From Streptomyces platensis (GTDB taxonomy: Bacteria; Actinomycetota; Actinomycetes; Streptomycetales; Streptomycetaceae): 64,000 nucleotides of DNA. Below, one piece after another: positions 26,051-34,093 of this stretch (position 1 is the stretch's first letter; each line of letters starts with the position of its first letter). Both the position numbers and the translations under genes were made by a program. The notes under the pieces were generated by a model. The model was given only the letters and a program-made list of their open reading frames with translations. It searched no databases and had not been told where the DNA came from. The stretch is from assembly GCF_008704855.1 (NCBI RefSeq), contig NZ_CP023691.1, positions 4,402,001-4,466,000 on the forward strand. Reading direction: 5' to 3'.

Positions 26051-26821
26051 CTACGGCTTCACAGGCTGTGCGTAGTGGAGATCCACTGTGCCGGAGTAGC
26101 CGGGAAGAGTCACCGCCTCGTGCTGGTCGACTTTCCAGCCCAGGCCGTAGGCGTTCACGTACTGGAGATAGTTCTGGATGGCGGGGGACGCGGTCAGTGC
26201 GTTGATGAGGGCCTCGCGGTTGCCGACGGCGGTGACCTTGTACGGCGGGGAGTAGACCCGGCCCTGGAGGATCAGGGTGTTGCCGACGCAGCGCACCGCG
26301 CTGGTGGAGATCAGCCGCTGGTCCATGACCTTGATGCCCTTGGCGCCGCCGTGCCACAGGGCGTTCACCACGGCCTGGAGGTCCTGCTGGTGGATGACCA
26401 GGTCGTTGGGCTGCGGCTCGGGCAGCCCGGGGATCTTGGCGGTGGCGTTGGGCGGGGCGTCGGTGAGCGTGACCGTCACGCCCTGCCCCTTCACCGGCTT
26501 GGTGCCGGCCTTCTTCTCCAGCGCCTTGAGCTTGGCCTCCTCGGCCCGGGAGCTGCCGTTGTCGCGCTGCGCGAGCGCGTCGACCTCTCCCCGCAGGGTG
26601 GCGTTACGGTCGTCCTGGGCACCGTTTTTGTGGCTGCGTTCCTGGATGAGGTCGGACAACCGCAGCATCGAGTCGTCCGAGCGCAGATTCGTGCCCCGCG
26701 CGGTGTCGAAGCTCAGCCAGAACATCAGCCCGGCGAGCGCGAACACGACCAGGGTGAGGAGCCGTACGGGCCGCAGGCGGGAGCGGGTGGGGCGGTCGGG
26801 GGAGTCAGCGGAATTGCTCAA
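26051..26821 (-). CDS. DUF881 family membrane protein
   Basis: A 256-residue protein with an N-terminal anchor (VRLLTLVVFALAGLMFWLSF), a coiled-coil of about 60 residues (residues 48-110), and the DUF881 globular domain (GQGVTVTLTDAPPN; NDLVIHQQDLQAVVNALWHGG; SPPYKVTAVG; SGTVDLHYAQPV). DUF881 proteins lie near division or envelope genes in Gram-positives; one member is YlxW/YlxX of Bacillus. The TTG start at 26821 follows AAGGG. It heads the leftward surface block, divergent from crgA. Confidence 0.85.
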   Translation of the reverse strand: MSNSADSPDRPTRSRLRPVRLLTLVVFALAGLMFWLSFDTARGTNLRSDDSMLRLSDLIQERSHKNGAQDDRNATLRGEVDALAQRDNGSSRAEEAKLKALEKKAGTKPVKGQGVTVTLTDAPPNATAKIPGLPEPQPNDLVIHQQDLQAVVNALWHGGAKGIKVMDQRLISTSAVRCVGNTLILQGRVYSPPYKVTAVGNREALINALTASPAIQNYLQYVNAYGLGWKVDQHEAVTLPGYSGTVDLHYAQPVKP

Positions 26822-27002
26822 CGTACCCTTACTCCTTACGACGCCACGGAAGCACTACGCTAACGGACGCCCGGGAAAGGAATCCGCTCCCCACCGCGTC
26901 CGTGCCCTGGCGTACACCTCGTACCTCCCCCGCGGATGGGGGCACCGCCCGCTCGCGCGACCACGAGAGCGGGGGAGCAGCGCATCGACAGGAGAGTTCC
27001 TC

Positions 27003-27257
27003 GTGCCGAAGTCACGGATCCGCAAGAAGGACGACTTCACGCCGCCGCCAGCGAAGACCACCAACCTGAAGATGAGCTCAGGCCGTGGCTGGGTGGCGCC
27101 GCTGATGTTGGCGATGTTCCTCATCGGGCTGGTGTGGATCGTGATGTTCTACGTCTCCGAGGGCGATCTGCCCATCGCCGCCATGGGCAACTGGAACATC
27201 GTGTGTGGCTTCGGCTTCATCGCGGTGGGCTTCGGCGTATCCACCCAGTGGAAGTAG
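27003..27257 (+). CDS. crgA: Cell division protein CrgA
   Basis: An 84-residue protein with a basic N-terminus (VPKSRIRKKDDFTPPP) and two membrane helices (WVAPLMLAMFLIGLVWIVMF and NWNIVCGFGFIAVGFGVST). CrgA tunes FtsZ-ring formation and sporulation septation in Streptomyces and recruits PBPs in mycobacteria. GTG 27003 follows CAGGAGAG. Two DnaA boxes in inverted orientation lie 31-71 bp downstream of its stop. Confidence 0.93.
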   Translation: MPKSRIRKKDDFTPPPAKTTNLKMSSGRGWVAPLMLAMFLIGLVWIVMFYVSEGDLPIAAMGNWNIVCGFGFIAVGFGVSTQWK

Positions 27258-27287
27258 CGCAAGCCCTGCCCAAGGCCATCCACACGG

Positions 27288-27328
27288 TTATCCACAGCCG
27301 GGGAAAACTTCAGAAGATCTGTGGATAA
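27288..27328. other. Inverted pair of DnaA boxes outside oriC
   Basis: TTATCCACA at 27288-27296 and TGTGGATAA at 27320-27328 are perfect DnaA boxes facing each other across 23 bp, between crgA and the rhomboid gene. Both match the strong consensus exactly, which is unusual at this GC. Confidence 0.6.
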
Positions 27329-27492
27329 CCCTCCAGAGGTTGACGCCGGTGTGATCGGCGGCACCCTCTGCCGGGCTACGGCTCCCCCGTTCCTTGCTGG
27401 GGAAACGCAGCCCGGAGCGGTGCGGAAAGAAAGTTCCGCACCGCATGCACAAGATCGGCCACGCACTGTGGACAACATGCCGGGACGGACTC

Positions 27493-28410
27493 TCAGCCCA
27501 CCAGCTGAAGGGTCCGGACCCACACCACCGCGATGACTGCCAGGAACGCCACCGCGCAGGTCGCGGCGTGCACCAGCGTCCGGCGGTCGCGCGGCGCATG
27601 CACCATTCCGAACGCCACCGCGGCGCCCACCACCAGGCCGCCGACATGGGCCTGCCAGGCGATGTTCGGCCACAGGAACGTGAAGGCCAGGTTGATGCCG
27701 AGCAGGATCAGCACCGGCTTCATGTCGTAATTCAGCCGCCGCAGGAGTACGGCCGTCGCACCGAGCAGGCCGAAGATCGCGCCGGAGGCGCCCAGCGAGG
27801 GCTGGCCCGGTGCGGCGAGGAGATACGACAGGGCGCTGCCGCCCAGGCCGGCCAGCACATAGAGCGCGATGAACCGCAGCCGGCCGAGCGCCGCCTCCAG
27901 CGGCGGGCCCAGCCACCACAGCGAGAGCATGTTGAACGCGAAGTGCGCGATCTGCTGGTGCAGGAACATCGCGGTCAGCAGGCGGTACCACTCGCCCTCG
28001 GCGACACCGATGAGCTGATGCCGGCTCGGGTCGGCGTCGAGCCCGAGCAGATCGAGCCGGTGGACCAGCGGGCTCAGTTCACCGCCCGTCGCCAGCACGG
28101 CGACGAACACGGCGGCGTTGAGGCCCAGCAGGATCTTGGTGATCAGCCGCGGATCGGCCGCGATGGTGCCGCCCGCGATCGTGCGCGGCGCCGCGGCCTG
28201 CGGTGCGTGACCGGTGCCGGCACCGCCCCGTACACACTCCGGGCACTGGAAGCCGACCGAGGCACTGACCATGCACTCGGGGCATATGGGCCGGTCACAG
28301 CGAGTGCAGCGGATGCCGCTGGGGCGATCCGGGTGGCGGTGGCAGCCCGGCAGGCCATCGTCATCCCGCGCGTCCTGCGGCTCCTTCGGGCTGCCTGGCA
28401 CCTGGTCCAT
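27493..28410 (-). CDS. Rhomboid family intramembrane serine protease
   Basis: A 305-residue protease. The N-terminus carries a Cys/His zinc-binding knuckle (CHRHPDRPSGIRCTRC, then CPECMVSASVGFQCPEC), typical of actinobacterial rhomboids. Six or seven membrane helices follow, with the catalytic Ser in GASGAIFGLLG and His in AHVGGLVVG, plus HFAFNMLSLWWLG. ATG 28410 is chosen over 28521 because the extra 37 residues are Arg-rich and non-conserved. It converges with crgA. Confidence 0.9.
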   Translation of the reverse strand: MDQVPGSPKEPQDARDDDGLPGCHRHPDRPSGIRCTRCDRPICPECMVSASVGFQCPECVRGGAGTGHAPQAAAPRTIAGGTIAADPRLITKILLGLNAAVFVAVLATGGELSPLVHRLDLLGLDADPSRHQLIGVAEGEWYRLLTAMFLHQQIAHFAFNMLSLWWLGPPLEAALGRLRFIALYVLAGLGGSALSYLLAAPGQPSLGASGAIFGLLGATAVLLRRLNYDMKPVLILLGINLAFTFLWPNIAWQAHVGGLVVGAAVAFGMVHAPRDRRTLVHAATCAVAFLAVIAVVWVRTLQLVG

Positions 28411-28557
28411 CCGTCCCTCGTCCTCTTCTCCGTCCGGGCGCGTCAGCCTTCGCCTTCCGCCCGGCCTTCGCCCGTGGACGAGCGTCGCGCCCCGCCTGAT
28501 GTACGACCGGGCGGGGCGCAATGGTTCCCCGGATCCGTCCGGGGCCGGCGACGCGGG

Positions 28558-29085
28558 TCAGCGGGTCTCGATGGCCACCGACTCGATCACGACGTCCTGG
28601 AGCGGACGGTCGGTGCGCGGGTTGGTCTGGGTGGCGGCGATGGCGTCGACGACCTTCTTGCTCGCCTCGCTGCTGACCTCACCGAAGATGGTGTGCTTGC
28701 CGGTCAGCCACGCGGTGGCGCCGACGGTGATGAAGAACTGCGAGCCGTTCGTGCCCGGACCGGCGTTGGCCATGGCCAGCAGGTACGGCTTGTTGAAGGC
28801 CAGGTCGGGGTGGAACTCGTCCCCGAACTCGTAGCCGGGGCCGCCGGTGCCGTTGCCCAGCGGGTCGCCGCCCTGGATCATGAAGCCGCTGATCACCCGG
28901 TGGAAGACGGTGCCGTCGTAGAGCCGGTCCGTGGACTTCTTGCCGGTCGCCGGGTGGGTCCACTCCCGCTCACCCTGGGCGAGCTCGACGAAGTTCTTGA
29001 CCGTCTTCGGTGCATGGTTCGGCAGGAGCCGAATCTCGATGTCGCCCTGGTTCGTCTTCAGGGTGGCGTAGAGCTGCTCAGCCAC
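28558..29085 (-). CDS. Peptidyl-prolyl cis-trans isomerase (cyclophilin)
   Basis: A 175-residue cytosolic cyclophilin that accelerates proline isomerisation. Motifs are FHRVISGFMIQGGDPLGNGT, YLLAMANAGPGTNGSQFFIT and LTGKHTIFGEV. No signal peptide is seen. The GTG start at 29085 follows GGAAGG. It is divergent from the DUF5324 gene across a region with a long hairpin. Confidence 0.93.
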   Translation of the reverse strand: MAEQLYATLKTNQGDIEIRLLPNHAPKTVKNFVELAQGEREWTHPATGKKSTDRLYDGTVFHRVISGFMIQGGDPLGNGTGGPGYEFGDEFHPDLAFNKPYLLAMANAGPGTNGSQFFITVGATAWLTGKHTIFGEVSSEASKKVVDAIAATQTNPRTDRPLQDVVIESVAIETR

Positions 29086-29404
29086 GTTCTACCTTCCATA
29101 AGTCTTCGCTGACGGATCCTGATCCTCGCATGGACCGGCCCGCCGAAGGCCTCTGCGCGGCCTGTGCGCGCCGTCCCGCCCGCACCTCTTGCCGGTTTTC
29201 GTGCGGATTTCCAGCGCCCGGAGCGGCAAATCGTGGCATTGTCGTCAACAAGACTCCGGAAGGTCCGCAATGACCCGGATGCCCGCTCGCACATGCCGTA
29301 CGACGCATGAGCGGGCATGATCTTCAAACGGGTGGACAGGCGACAGAGAAGACACGGGGGACCAACCCCCAAGCCCCGGACACGCCACCGAGGAGGAGGA
29401 TCCC
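29086..29404. other. Divergent intergenic region, cyclophilin / DUF5324
   Basis: No gene seen. It holds an inverted repeat, ATGCCCGCTC at 29279-29288 and GAGCGGGCAT at 29309-29318, with a nested CATGC/GCATG. Promoters for both flanking genes should lie here. Confidence 0.55.
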
Positions 29405-30115
29405 GTGACCCGCAAGAAGAGCGTGCGCGCCGCGACCGATACGGCCAAGGACAGCGTGCGGCACGCAGCGGAGGTGGTGGCTCCGTATGCCGGTACGGCC
29501 AAGGAAGCCGCCGTGCACTTCGCTCACGAGGCCCGCACACGAACGGCTCCCAAGGTGGCCGAGGCCGCTCATCAGGCACGTGCGCAGTACGAAGCGCATC
29601 TGCACCCGCGTATCGAGCACGCCCGAGGCACGCTGCCGCCCAAGGTGGACGCCGCGGCGACCCGGGCCGCCTGCCGGACCCGTAAGGCGGCCCGCCAGGC
29701 TGCCGACTACACGGCACCGCGGCTGGAGCACGCGGTGACCCACGCCCGCGCCGCGGCCGAGCCGGTTCGCGACGAGGCCGTCGCCCGCGGTGCCGCCGCG
29801 CTCGCCGCGCTCCGCGGCCAGGTGACGGCCGCCGAGATCGCCAAGCTCCAGAAGAAGCACAGCCGCCGGGCCAAGTGCGGCAAGCTCGCCAAGCGCCTCA
29901 CGGTGCTGGGCATCCTGGCCGGCGGGGCGATCGCCGCCTGGAAGTGGTGGGACAAGCAGGCCAACCCGGACTGGCTGGTCGAGCCGCCGGCTCCGACCGA
30001 GGTCAGCGACCGCGGCCGGCTGAGCGCGGTCGACGGCAGCGAGGGCGCCGCGCTGGACCCCGACGTCCAGGCCAAGCAGGCCGAGGCCGATGAACGCCGC
30101 GGCGGCACGACCTGA
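29405..30115 (+). CDS. DUF5324 family protein
   Basis: A 236-residue actinobacterial protein. Residues 1-160 are helical, Ala/Arg/Glu-rich heptad-like sequence (VTRKKSVRAATDTAKDSV; EAAHQARAQYEAHLHPRI), followed by KLAKRLTVLGILAGGAIAAW, a probable membrane helix near residues 160-182, and an acidic tail. Function unknown. The GTG start has a very strong GAGGAGGAGG ribosome site. Confidence 0.82.
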   Translation: MTRKKSVRAATDTAKDSVRHAAEVVAPYAGTAKEAAVHFAHEARTRTAPKVAEAAHQARAQYEAHLHPRIEHARGTLPPKVDAAATRAACRTRKAARQAADYTAPRLEHAVTHARAAAEPVRDEAVARGAAALAALRGQVTAAEIAKLQKKHSRRAKCGKLAKRLTVLGILAGGAIAAWKWWDKQANPDWLVEPPAPTEVSDRGRLSAVDGSEGAALDPDVQAKQAEADERRGGTT

Positions 30116-30237
30116 CACCGGAGCACCGGACACCTCACCGGGCCGGGCCCGTCACCCCAGCGAGGGCGGCGGTCCCGGCCCGGTCGCGTACGGAGGACAA
30201 CACCGGCGCCGCGCGCGGCCAACTCTCCGTCAGAATC

Positions 30238-30283
30238 AGAAAAGCCCTCCTGACCAGCGATTTCGCCGATCGGGAAGGCTTTG
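30238..30283 (-). terminator. Imperfect hairpin 3' of tRNA-Ala
   Basis: AAAGCC and GGCTTT arms with a partly paired interior and an inner GCGA/TCGC stem lie 3' of the leftward tRNA. Confidence 0.4.
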
Positions 30284-30288
30284 AGGAG

Positions 30289-30361
30289 TGGAGCCTAGGG
30301 GAGTCGAACCCCTGACATCTGCCATGCAAAGACAGCGCTCTACCAACTGAGCTAAGGCCCC
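30289..30361 (-). tRNA. tRNA-Ala (TGC)
   Basis: A 73-nt tRNA. The acceptor GGGGCCT pairs with AGGCTCC, the D-arm is GCTCAGTTGGTAGAGC, the anticodon loop TTTGCAT gives TGC, and the T-arm contains GGTTCGACTCC. CCA is not encoded. Confidence 0.95.
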
Positions 30362-30488
30362 TTCGCGGACCAGGGTACCCGGTGTCCGACCGCTTTCCCG
30401 ACCGGGTATCGCCGCGCACCGTTGCTCTCCGTAGGATGCTTCGCGAGATTCGCGGCAGCGAAGCGATCGGGGAGACAGGGGAGACGGT

Positions 30489-31037
30489 ATGGACTCAGCA
30501 CAGCAGGAAGCCACCGCGCGGGCCCGGGAGCTCCAGCGCAGTTGGTACGGGGAGCCTCTGGGTGCGCTGTTCCGCCGTCTCATCGACGATCTCGGCCTGA
30601 ACCAGGCCCGGCTGGCCGCTGTGCTCGGTCTGTCCGCCCCGATGCTGTCCCAGCTGATGAGCGGGCAGCGCGCGAAGATAGGCAACCCGGCCGTGGTGCA
30701 GCGGGTGCAGGCGCTGCAAGACCTGGCCGGACAGGTCGCCGACGGCAGCGTCAGCGCCGCCGAGGCCACCGACCGCATGGAAGAGATCAAGAAGACGGCG
30801 GGCGGCTCGGTGCTGAACAACACCGCACAGCAGACGTCGTCCACGGGGGCGACCACGGTGCGGCGCGTGGTGCGGGAGATCCAGTCACTGCTGCGGTCGG
30901 TCGCCGACGCCGGGGACATCATCGATGCGGCGAACACCCTCGCCCCGGCTCACCCCGAACTGGCAGAGTTCCTCCGGGTCTACGGTGCCGGTCGCACCGC
31001 GGACGCGGTCGCCCATTACGAGGCGCACCAGAGTTAG
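30489..31037 (+). CDS. XRE-family helix-turn-helix DNA-binding protein
   Basis: A 182-residue protein with an N-terminal helix-turn-helix (LGALFRRLIDDLGLNQARLA; VLGLSAPMLSQLMSGQRAKI) and a helical C-terminal half with VRRVVREIQSLLRSVADAG. This type is common beside Ser/Thr kinase genes in streptomycetes. It ends 41 bp before the kinase, so the two are likely co-transcribed and the regulator may be a kinase target (inference). Confidence 0.85.
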   Translation: MDSAQQEATARARELQRSWYGEPLGALFRRLIDDLGLNQARLAAVLGLSAPMLSQLMSGQRAKIGNPAVVQRVQALQDLAGQVADGSVSAAEATDRMEEIKKTAGGSVLNNTAQQTSSTGATTVRRVVREIQSLLRSVADAGDIIDAANTLAPAHPELAEFLRVYGAGRTADAVAHYEAHQS

Positions 31038-31078
31038 CCACAGGGGACGTCGCGGATTCGGAAAGCGGACGGGGCGCA

Positions 31079-32575
31079 ATGGGTGAGGTCTTCGCCGGTC
31101 GGTATGAGCTGATCGACCCGATCGGGCGGGGTGGGGTGGGCGCGGTCTGGCGCGCCTGGGACGCCCGGCGCCGCCGCTACGTCGCCGCCAAGGTGCTGCA
31201 ACAGAGCGACGCGCACACCCTGCTGCGCTTCGTCCGTGAACAGGCACTGCGGATCGACCATCCGCATGTGCTGGCCCCGGCGAGCTGGGCCGCGGACGAC
31301 GACAAGGTGCTGTTCACCATGGATCTGGTGAACGGCGGCTCGCTGGCGCATCTGATCGGGGATTACGGCCCGTTGCCGCCGCGGTTCGTGTGCACCCTCC
31401 TGGATCAGCTGCTGGCCGGGCTGACCGCGGTGCACGCGGAGGGGGTGGTGCACCGCGACATCAAGCCGGCGAACGTGCTGCTGGAGGCCACCGGCACCGG
31501 GCGGCCGCACTTGCGGCTGTCCGACTTCGGCATCGCGATGCGCAAGGGCGAGCCACGGCTCACCGAGGCCAACTACGTGGTGGGCACGCCCGGTTATTTC
31601 GCTCCCGAGCAACTGCTGGGCGCCGAACCGGACTTCCCCGCCGACCTGTTCGCGGTCGGCCTGGTCGCGCTCTATCTGATCACCGGCACCAAGCCGGACG
31701 CCGAGGCGATGAGCCGGCACTTCACCCAGCACGGCATCCCGAACGCGCCCGAGGGCGTCCCGGAGCCGCTGTGGCAGGTGCTGGCCTCCCTGGTACACCC
31801 GGATCCGGATGCGCGGTTCAAGACGGCTACCGGGGCGCGGAAGGCGATTCTGTCGGCCGTCGAGCTGCTGCCGGACGTGACGATCGAGGAAGAGATCGTC
31901 GAGGTCTTCGACCACATAGGGCCGCTGCCGGCCGGCTTCGGGCCGGACGGGCCGCTGCGTCCCAGGGGCCCGGCGGGAACCGCGACGGCCGGCGCCACCA
32001 CGGGCACCGGGGCCACCGGACAGGTCTCCATGTCGGACACCGGCAGCTTCCAGCTCGCCCCGCCGGAGCCGAGCACCCCGCCGACGCCCACGCCCACCCC
32101 GATGCCGATGGCCGCGCCGGGCAGCCCGTACGCGGGCCATGGCGGCACGTACACGGGCCACAGCGGCACGTACACCGGTCACGGCGACACCCCAACGGGC
32201 CAGAGCGGCACCTTCACGGGCCAGAGCGGCACCTTCACGGGCCACGGCGACGCCGGCACCGGCCACGGCGGTGCGCCCACCGGCTACGGCACGCCGGCCG
32301 GGCAGCCCGTCTCGTCCGGCATGCCGCCGCCCCCGGCGCCCGCGTACGAGCCGACGGCCGCCGCCCACCCGGAACGGTCCGCGACCCGCCCCTATACGGC
32401 GGGCCCGCTGCCGGTCCCCGGGCAACCCCCCGCGGGCACCGCCGTCACCGTGCCGTCCCCGGCCCACCCCGCCCCGTACAGAAAGCCGGGCCCGCCCGCG
32501 AAGGTCGCGGTCCCGGTGCTGATCGTGGCGTTGCTGTGCATCGCGGTCGGCGTATGGGCCCTGATCGCCGCCTGA
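31079..32575 (+). CDS. Ser/Thr protein kinase with heptapeptide-repeat linker and C-terminal membrane anchor
   Basis: A 498-residue kinase. The domain (about 8-270) has IGRGGVGAVW, Lys38, HRDIKPANV (D127) and LSDFGIAM, so it looks active. A long Pro/Thr/Gly linker contains seven GHGGTYT-like heptads (DNA 32135-32281), Thr-rich possible autophosphorylation sites. A single helix (VAVPVLIVALLCIAVGVWAL) ends the protein, so it is tail-anchored with essentially no external sensor. ATG 31079 starts MGEVFAGRYELIDPIG. Upstream is an XRE gene; two surface proteins lie downstream on the opposite strand. Confidence 0.88.
   Translation: MGEVFAGRYELIDPIGRGGVGAVWRAWDARRRRYVAAKVLQQSDAHTLLRFVREQALRIDHPHVLAPASWAADDDKVLFTMDLVNGGSLAHLIGDYGPLPPRFVCTLLDQLLAGLTAVHAEGVVHRDIKPANVLLEATGTGRPHLRLSDFGIAMRKGEPRLTEANYVVGTPGYFAPEQLLGAEPDFPADLFAVGLVALYLITGTKPDAEAMSRHFTQHGIPNAPEGVPEPLWQVLASLVHPDPDARFKTATGARKAILSAVELLPDVTIEEEIVEVFDHIGPLPAGFGPDGPLRPRGPAGTATAGATTGTGATGQVSMSDTGSFQLAPPEPSTPPTPTPTPMPMAAPGSPYAGHGGTYTGHSGTYTGHGDTPTGQSGTFTGQSGTFTGHGDAGTGHGGAPTGYGTPAGQPVSSGMPPPPAPAYEPTAAAHPERSATRPYTAGPLPVPGQPPAGTAVTVPSPAHPAPYRKPGPPAKVAVPVLIVALLCIAVGVWALIAA
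32135..32281 (+). repeat. Seven 21-bp coding repeats (GHGGTYT-type heptads)
   Basis: Seven degenerate 21-bp units encode GHGGTYT, GHSGTYT, GHGDTPT, GQSGTFT, GQSGTFT, GHGDAGT and GHGGAPT in the kinase linker. The two GQSGTFT units are nearly identical in DNA, pointing to recent duplication. Confidence 0.85.
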
Positions 32576-32629
32576 CGCACCGCCACGGGGACGGTGGGGC
32601 CGAGGTGCACCCGGCCCGTCGGGGACCCG

Positions 32630-34093
32630 CTACCAGCCCTGTGGCGGCCCGAACCGGGGTTTCTGTGACGCCTGTTGGGTCGAGTCCGTCGACTGTCCCG
32701 GCAGCGAGGGGCGATGGCCGCCCGGCCCGCCCCCGGCAGCCGGTCCGCCCGGCCCGCTTGCCGTAGCCGGTCCGGCCGCCGTACCCGGCCCGGCCGAGGC
32801 CGCCGCACCGGCCGCGGACCGCCGTGCCACCAGCGTCCAGGCTCCCAGTCCCAGCAGCAGCACCACGCCCGTGCCGATCCCGGCGTAGGCCACCGTCATC
32901 AAGGTGCCGCTCTTCGCCGCCTCCTGTGCGGTCTGGCCCTTCTGCGCCGTCTCCCGGTCCTCTGGCGTGACGGAGAAGGCGCCGGCCGGCCCTGCGTAGC
33001 CGGGGCCGGCCTTGGCGGTGCCCCGGACATCCACCCGGAGGGTGAGCTCCGCGCCCTTGGCGAAGTACTGCGCGGCATCGGGGTGCAGGCTCACCGCGAG
33101 GTAGTACCAGCCCGCGAACCGCATCGCGTTGACCGAGTTGGTCGAGTCGAAGCGGTTGCCGTAGTCGACCGGCGCGGTGAACTCCTTGGCGGCGGCCGGC
33201 TTCCCGGTGTACGAGACAAAGCTGGGGTCGCCGACCGCACCGCGCGCCGGGTTGTAGACGGCCAGCCCGAGCACCCTGGCGAGGAAGGCGGAGGTCCGGG
33301 ACGACGTCGCGTTCGGCAGCTCGGCGCTCAGGTTGAGCCGCTGTCCCCAGTCCACCGGTACGCGGTAGAAGCGCGTCTCGCCCGGCCTGATCCGGTCCTT
33401 CCAGACCCCCGAGGCGACCGAGCCCGCGTCATTGAAGCCGGTGCCGCCCCGGGCGCCGCGCTTGGTGGCGTCCGTACGCGGTGCCGGGGTCGCGGTGCTC
33501 CAGGTGCCCTGGCCGGGCTTGGCGGGGGTGCTGCCCTCCAGCCGGGGCTCGTTGAGGTAGTTGATCTCCAGCGGCCAGGTGTCGGGTCCGGAGGTCTCCG
33601 ATCCCTCGCGGGTGATCACAAGGTAGTACGGGCCGGCCTTCTGGCACTCCGTGCGGTCGGCACCGATGCGGCGGGTGACGTAGTCGGCGATCGGGTACGC
33701 CATGCCGCCGCCGTTGAAGGACGGCCGCGCCTCCGAGCCGCAGGGCGTGCCGTTGCTGTCCTGGACGCTGAGGGTCAGCTTGTCGCCGTAGTCCGCGACC
33801 TTCGTGCCGGGCGTGGGCGCCGCGACGGCCGAGAAGTACGCATTGGTCCTGGCGTCCAGATTGACGGCGTACCACTTCTGCTCGCCGCGCTTGATGGCGT
33901 CGGTGTGCAAACCGGGCCGTAGCGACGGTGCGTCCGTGGACTTGGGGCTGCCCGCGATCTTCGTGGCGCCCTCCGCCATGCGGTAGTGGGGCACGTTCTC
34001 GGCGGAGGCCACGCCCACCGTCCCCGGCAGGATCGGCACCGCGGCGAGCGCCGCCAGCACGGCTATGCCCCTGTACGTCGTGCGCCCCGTCAC
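32630..34093 (-). CDS. Secreted, C-terminally anchored surface protein, paralogous to the vWA protein tail
   Basis: A 487-residue protein with a signal peptide (RGIAVLAALAAVPILPGTVGVASA), a large extracytoplasmic region, one membrane helix near residues 417-437 (VAYAGIGTGVVLLLGLGAWTL) and a Gly/Pro-rich cytoplasmic tail. It shares blocks with the upstream gene: KWYAVNLD, GTGFNDAGSV, GVWKDRIRPGETRFYRVPV. It lacks a vWA domain. The GTG start at 34093 overlaps the upstream stop (GTGA), so the two are one operon. Function unknown; surface sensing or adhesion is inference. Confidence 0.75.
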   Translation of the reverse strand: MTGRTTYRGIAVLAALAAVPILPGTVGVASAENVPHYRMAEGATKIAGSPKSTDAPSLRPGLHTDAIKRGEQKWYAVNLDARTNAYFSAVAAPTPGTKVADYGDKLTLSVQDSNGTPCGSEARPSFNGGGMAYPIADYVTRRIGADRTECQKAGPYYLVITREGSETSGPDTWPLEINYLNEPRLEGSTPAKPGQGTWSTATPAPRTDATKRGARGGTGFNDAGSVASGVWKDRIRPGETRFYRVPVDWGQRLNLSAELPNATSSRTSAFLARVLGLAVYNPARGAVGDPSFVSYTGKPAAAKEFTAPVDYGNRFDSTNSVNAMRFAGWYYLAVSLHPDAAQYFAKGAELTLRVDVRGTAKAGPGYAGPAGAFSVTPEDRETAQKGQTAQEAAKSGTLMTVAYAGIGTGVVLLLGLGAWTLVARRSAAGAAASAGPGTAAGPATASGPGGPAAGGGPGGHRPSLPGQSTDSTQQASQKPRFGPPQGW

